Below, one piece after another: positions 17,215-18,783 of a stretch of DNA of 18,783 nt (the stretch's first letter is position 1; the number at the start of each line of letters is the position of its first letter). The DNA lies in assembly GCA_018715445.1 (NCBI GenBank), contig DVLP01000361.1:1-18783 (forward strand). Direction: 5' to 3'. The notes below the pieces were generated by a model, which saw nothing but the letters and a program-made list of their open reading frames with translations, searched no databases and was not told where the DNA came from. The translations under genes were made by a program, and so were the position numbers. This DNA is from Candidatus Avipropionibacterium avicola. Its GTDB lineage: Bacteria > Actinomycetota > Actinomycetes > Propionibacteriales > Propionibacteriaceae.

Positions 17215-18573
17215 ATGACCACCGTCGCCGGCATCGACAGCTCCACCCAGTCGTGCAAGATCGTCCTGCGCGACGCCGACTCCGGATCGCTGCTCGCCTC
17301 GGCGACGGCGCCCCACCCCGACGGCACCGAGGTCGACCCGGAGCACTGGTGGCAGGCCTGCCGGCAGGTGGTCGCCGAGGTCGGCGGGCTGTCCGAGGTC
17401 GCTGCGCTGTCCGTCGGTGGACAACAGCACGGGCTGATCTGCCTGGACGAGGACGGCCGGGTGATCCGTCCGGCCCTGTTGTGGAACGACACCCGTTCAG
17501 CTCCGGCCGCCGCGGAGCTGGTCGCCGAGCTGGGCGACGGCGACGAGGCCAGCGGCCGAGCTGTCTGGGCCCGTGTGACCGGTGTCGTCCCGGTGGCCTC
17601 CATCACCATCGCCAAGGCCCGCTGGTTGGCCGACCACGAACCCGAGCACGCCCGCCGGATCGCCGCGATCTGCCTGCCGCACGACTGGCTGACCTGGCGG
17701 CTCTCCGGCAGCACCGACCTGGCCGATCTGGTCACCGATCGTTCCGACGCCTCGGGCACCGGCTGGTTCGACCCGGTCACCAACCGTTACCGACGCGACC
17801 TGCTGGCCCGGGCCCTGCGGCGGGAGGAGTCCGAGGTCGCTGACATCGTCCTGCCCCGAGTGCTCAGCCCGGCCGAGGCCGCCGGACACGGCGACCCGGC
17901 CCAGGGGTGGGGCCATGTCGTCCTCGGACCCGGTTGCGGCGACAACGCCGGGGCCGCGCTCGGCCTGGGACTGCAGCCGGGCCAGACCTTCGTGTCCCTG
18001 GGGACCTCGGGAGTGGTCGCCTCGGTCTCAGCGCAACCGGTCAACGACCCGAGCGGACTGGTGCCCAGCTTTGCCGATGCCACCGGCGCCTTCCTGCCGT
18101 TGGCCTGCACGCTCAACGGATCGCGGGTGCTCGACGCGACGGCCACCCTGCTCGGCGTGGACCACGACGAGTTGTCCCGACTGGCGCTGGCTGCCGAGCC
18201 CGGCGCGGCCGGACTGGTGCTGCTGCCCTACCTCGAGGGCGAACGCACCCCCAACCTGCCGGACGCCACCGGGACCCTCACCGGACTGACCCTGGGCTCG
18301 ATGACGCGTGACAACCTCGCCCGCGCCGGGGTCGAGGGACTGCTGCGCCTGATGCGGACGGCGATGGACGCGGTGGGCCATCTCGGCGTCCCGATCGAGC
18401 GGGTCAGCCTGATCGGCGGCGGCGCCCGGTCCGAAGCCGTACGGGCACTGGCCCCCTCGATGCTCGCGGTCGACGTGGACGTCCCCGAGCCCGGCGAGTA
18501 CGTCGCCGACGGTGCCGCCCGTCAGGCCGCCTGGGTGCTGGCCGGTACGGACTCACCCCCGGACTGGCCATGA
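17215..18573 (+). CDS. xylB: xylulokinase (FGGY family)
   Basis: 452 aa, somewhat shorter than the usual 480-500. Phosphorylates D-xylulose to xylulose 5-phosphate for the pentose phosphate pathway. Seen: N-terminal phosphate loop [17 protein letters not shown] (4-20), GGQQHGL (68-74) and WNDTRS (90-95), which are typical of xylulokinases, the catalytic-base motif [13 protein letters not shown] (238-250) with Asp243, SLGTSG (261-266), and the C-terminal ATP site [12 protein letters not shown]. The ATG at 17215 is preceded by GAGG (17206-17209), which overlaps the xylA stop, so the two are one operon with linked translation. Confidence 0.94.
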   Translation: MTTVAGIDSSTQSCKIVLRDADSGSLLASATAPHPDGTEVDPEHWWQACRQVVAEVGGLSEVAALSVGGQQHGLICLDEDGRVIRPALLWNDTRSAPAAAELVAELGDGDEASGRAVWARVTGVVPVASITIAKARWLADHEPEHARRIAAICLPHDWLTWRLSGSTDLADLVTDRSDASGTGWFDPVTNRYRRDLLARALRREESEVADIVLPRVLSPAEAAGHGDPAQGWGHVVLGPGCGDNAGAALGLGLQPGQTFVSLGTSGVVASVSAQPVNDPSGLVPSFADATGAFLPLACTLNGSRVLDATATLLGVDHDELSRLALAAEPGAAGLVLLPYLEGERTPNLPDATGTLTGLTLGSMTRDNLARAGVEGLLRLMRTAMDAVGHLGVPIERVSLIGGGARSEAVRALAPSMLAVDVDVPEPGEYVADGAARQAAWVLAGTDSPPDWP

Positions 18574-18628
18574 CCGCGGCTCGATCCGCACAGCGGCCCG
18601 CCCGCCCGGCGATCCACGGTGGCGCCGT

Positions 18629-18659
18629 ACCTTGGTGACGCTGCACCGTGGTGACGCTG
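18629..18659. repeat. short tandem repeat upstream of the last promoter
   Basis: ACCTTGGTGACGCTG (18629-18643) and ACCGTGGTGACGCTG (18645-18659) are 14/15 identical, with a partial third unit ACCTTGGTCGCG at 18663. The period is 16-18 bp. It sits directly before and within the putative -35 region, so it could be a regulator-binding array or simple slippage. Confidence 0.6.
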
Positions 18660-18680
18660 TGCACCTTGGTCGCGTATGAT
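18651..18680 (+). promoter_or_regulatory. candidate promoter for the gene starting at 18765
   Basis: TATGAT (18675-18680) is one base off the -10 consensus. GTGACG (18651-18656) lies 18 bp upstream as a -35. Expected transcription start is near 18687, leaving a leader of about 78 nt. It lies in the 191-bp gap after xylB, in which no gene is seen. Confidence 0.55.
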
Positions 18681-18764
18681 CACGCCCGACCCCGTGAGCT
18701 GCGCATGCTCGCATCACGTCTCTGCCTCGCACACCGAGGTCACAACTCCAAGGATTCCCAGATC

Positions 18765-18783
18765 ATGAGCCAACCTCCCCAGT
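18765..18783 (+). CDS. start of an unidentified gene (cut by window end)
   Basis: ATG followed by S-Q-P-P-Q. AAGGA (18750-18754) lies 10 nt upstream and a good -10 lies about 85 bp upstream. Only six codons are visible, so nothing can be said of function. Confidence 0.5.

Overview
The window comes from a very GC-rich genome and reads as an actinobacterial chromosome. The evidence is strong G/C third-position bias, a SigE-type ECF sigma factor coupled to a DUF4232 membrane protein, ROK-controlled xylose genes with an actinobacterial-type XylA, GTG starts, TANNNT -10 boxes and probable leaderless promoters. A relative of the Propionibacteriaceae or nearby soil Actinobacteria is plausible, but the sequence alone does not fix the taxon. 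There are no rRNA or tRNA genes, CRISPR arrays, transposases or phage genes.

Layout, left to right. (1) 1-877, minus: 3' truncated PfkB sugar kinase resembling 2-keto-3-deoxygluconate kinase. (2) 1000-2423, plus: ECF sigma factor and a one-pass DUF4232 protein sharing an ATGA. (3) 2540-5428: a LarA-type nickel-pincer hydroxyacid racemase/epimerase diverging from an M81 (MlrC-like) metalloenzyme. (4) 5388-7169: P-loop NTPase, secreted double-SH3b protein and a small four-helix membrane protein. (5) 7151-10966, minus: full-length B12-dependent methionine synthase metH, preceded by what looks like an S-adenosylhomocysteine (SAH) riboswitch able to free the metH ribosome-binding site. (6) 11136-12352: an aminoglycoside-phosphotransferase-like kinase gene bracketed by two 77-bp direct repeats (74/77 identical). 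The second copy is followed by a leftover C-terminal tail of a second kinase gene, so the locus looks like a tandem duplication that has since collapsed. (7) 12411-18573: a sugar locus. ROK repressor, IlvD/Edd sugar-acid dehydratase and GNAT acetyltransferase run leftward as a tightly packed operon; xylA and xylB run rightward. They share a 65-bp intergenic region with overlapping divergent promoters. (8) 18765-end: start of another gene behind a good promoter.

How the genes work together. XylA and XylB convert D-xylose to xylulose 5-phosphate, with the ROK protein as likely xylose-responsive repressor. The dehydratase in the repressor operon acts on a pentonate or hexonate and would give a 2-keto-3-deoxy acid, the kind of substrate the PfkB kinase at the left edge would phosphorylate. 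LarA-type enzymes also act on alpha-hydroxy acids, so much of the window concerns sugars and sugar acids. MetH and its riboswitch form a separate methyl-cycle unit. The most notable items are the SAH riboswitch with its readable switching mechanism and the repeat-flanked kinase with its gene remnant.
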